Shown piece after piece: positions 63,896-64,000 of a DNA stretch of 64,000 bases. Position numbers and translations under genes: made by a program. The stretch spans positions 153,357-217,356 of the forward strand of contig NW_019775550.1 of NCBI RefSeq assembly GCF_001039355.2. Reading direction: 5' to 3'. This stretch comes from Lingula anatina (Eukaryota; Brachiopoda; Lingulata; Lingulida; Lingulidae). Position 1 is the first letter of the stretch; every line of letters begins with the position of its first letter. The notes beneath the pieces were generated by a model, which saw nothing but the letters and a program-made list of their open reading frames with translations, was not told where the DNA came from and made no database searches.

Positions 63896-64000
63896 ATAGA
63901 GGATCAAATATACCATCAGTTACCATAGACTAAATTATCACATGGTGAAAGAAGTAAACTCTTTGATTCCAAGTTAAAGTAGGAACCTCTTGCAGTGGGT

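Larger units (their letters stand above)
41273..64000 (+). other. presumed CASK intron 10 (host of nested gene candidate)
   Basis: No further CASK exon was recognised in the last 22.7 kb, although the exon 10 donor is good and the rest of the protein must follow. It is therefore most simply one very long intron. Besides the nested three-exon candidate it contains simple repeats, two type-1 MITEs and one interrupted type-2 MITE. Confidence 0.65.

Overview
This is AT-rich animal nuclear DNA dominated by long introns, microsatellites and small foldback transposons. It carries one clearly recognisable gene, on the + strand: the orthologue of the MAGUK scaffold/pseudokinase CASK (Lin-2, CAKI/CMG). 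Nine consecutive coding exons can be read. They have canonical GT-AG sites and compatible phases, from the glycine-rich loop exon at 13.07 kb to the L27 exon ending at 41.27 kb. The first coding exon lies upstream of the window and the second L27, PDZ, SH3 and GUK exons lie downstream, so both gene ends are missing. Protein divergence from vertebrates, intron size and repeat content suggest a marine invertebrate, perhaps a mollusc or other lophotrochozoan. That placement is an inference.

Layout. 1-13.07 kb: presumed CASK intron 1, with only simple repeats and a 216-bp MITE. 13.07-28.92 kb: exons for the kinase-like domain and the calmodulin-binding segment, separated by introns from 266 bp to 9 kb. 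28.92-41.15 kb: a 12.2-kb intron with a minus-strand LINE 3' end and a cluster of foldback MITEs. 41.15-41.27 kb: the first L27 exon. 41.27-64 kb: presumably the next CASK intron.

Inside that last intron I assembled a candidate same-strand nested gene of three exons: a start-codon exon at 50,747-50,765, a transmembrane exon at 51,990-52,156, and a terminal exon at 56,908-57,003 followed by AATAAA. Phases match at both junctions. The product is a 93-residue single-pass membrane protein with a very basic C-terminal side, and I do not recognise its family. This is the most interesting candidate in the window.

Other notable structure: five copies of one TTA/TAA-flanked foldback MITE family, one nested in a second family with similar ends and one sharing a target trinucleotide with a third family; a TG repeat and a CA repeat bracketing CASK exon 7; an 81-bp tandem duplication that copies the 3' splice site of CASK exon 8; and a decayed duplicate of the 3' part of the nested gene's transmembrane exon.
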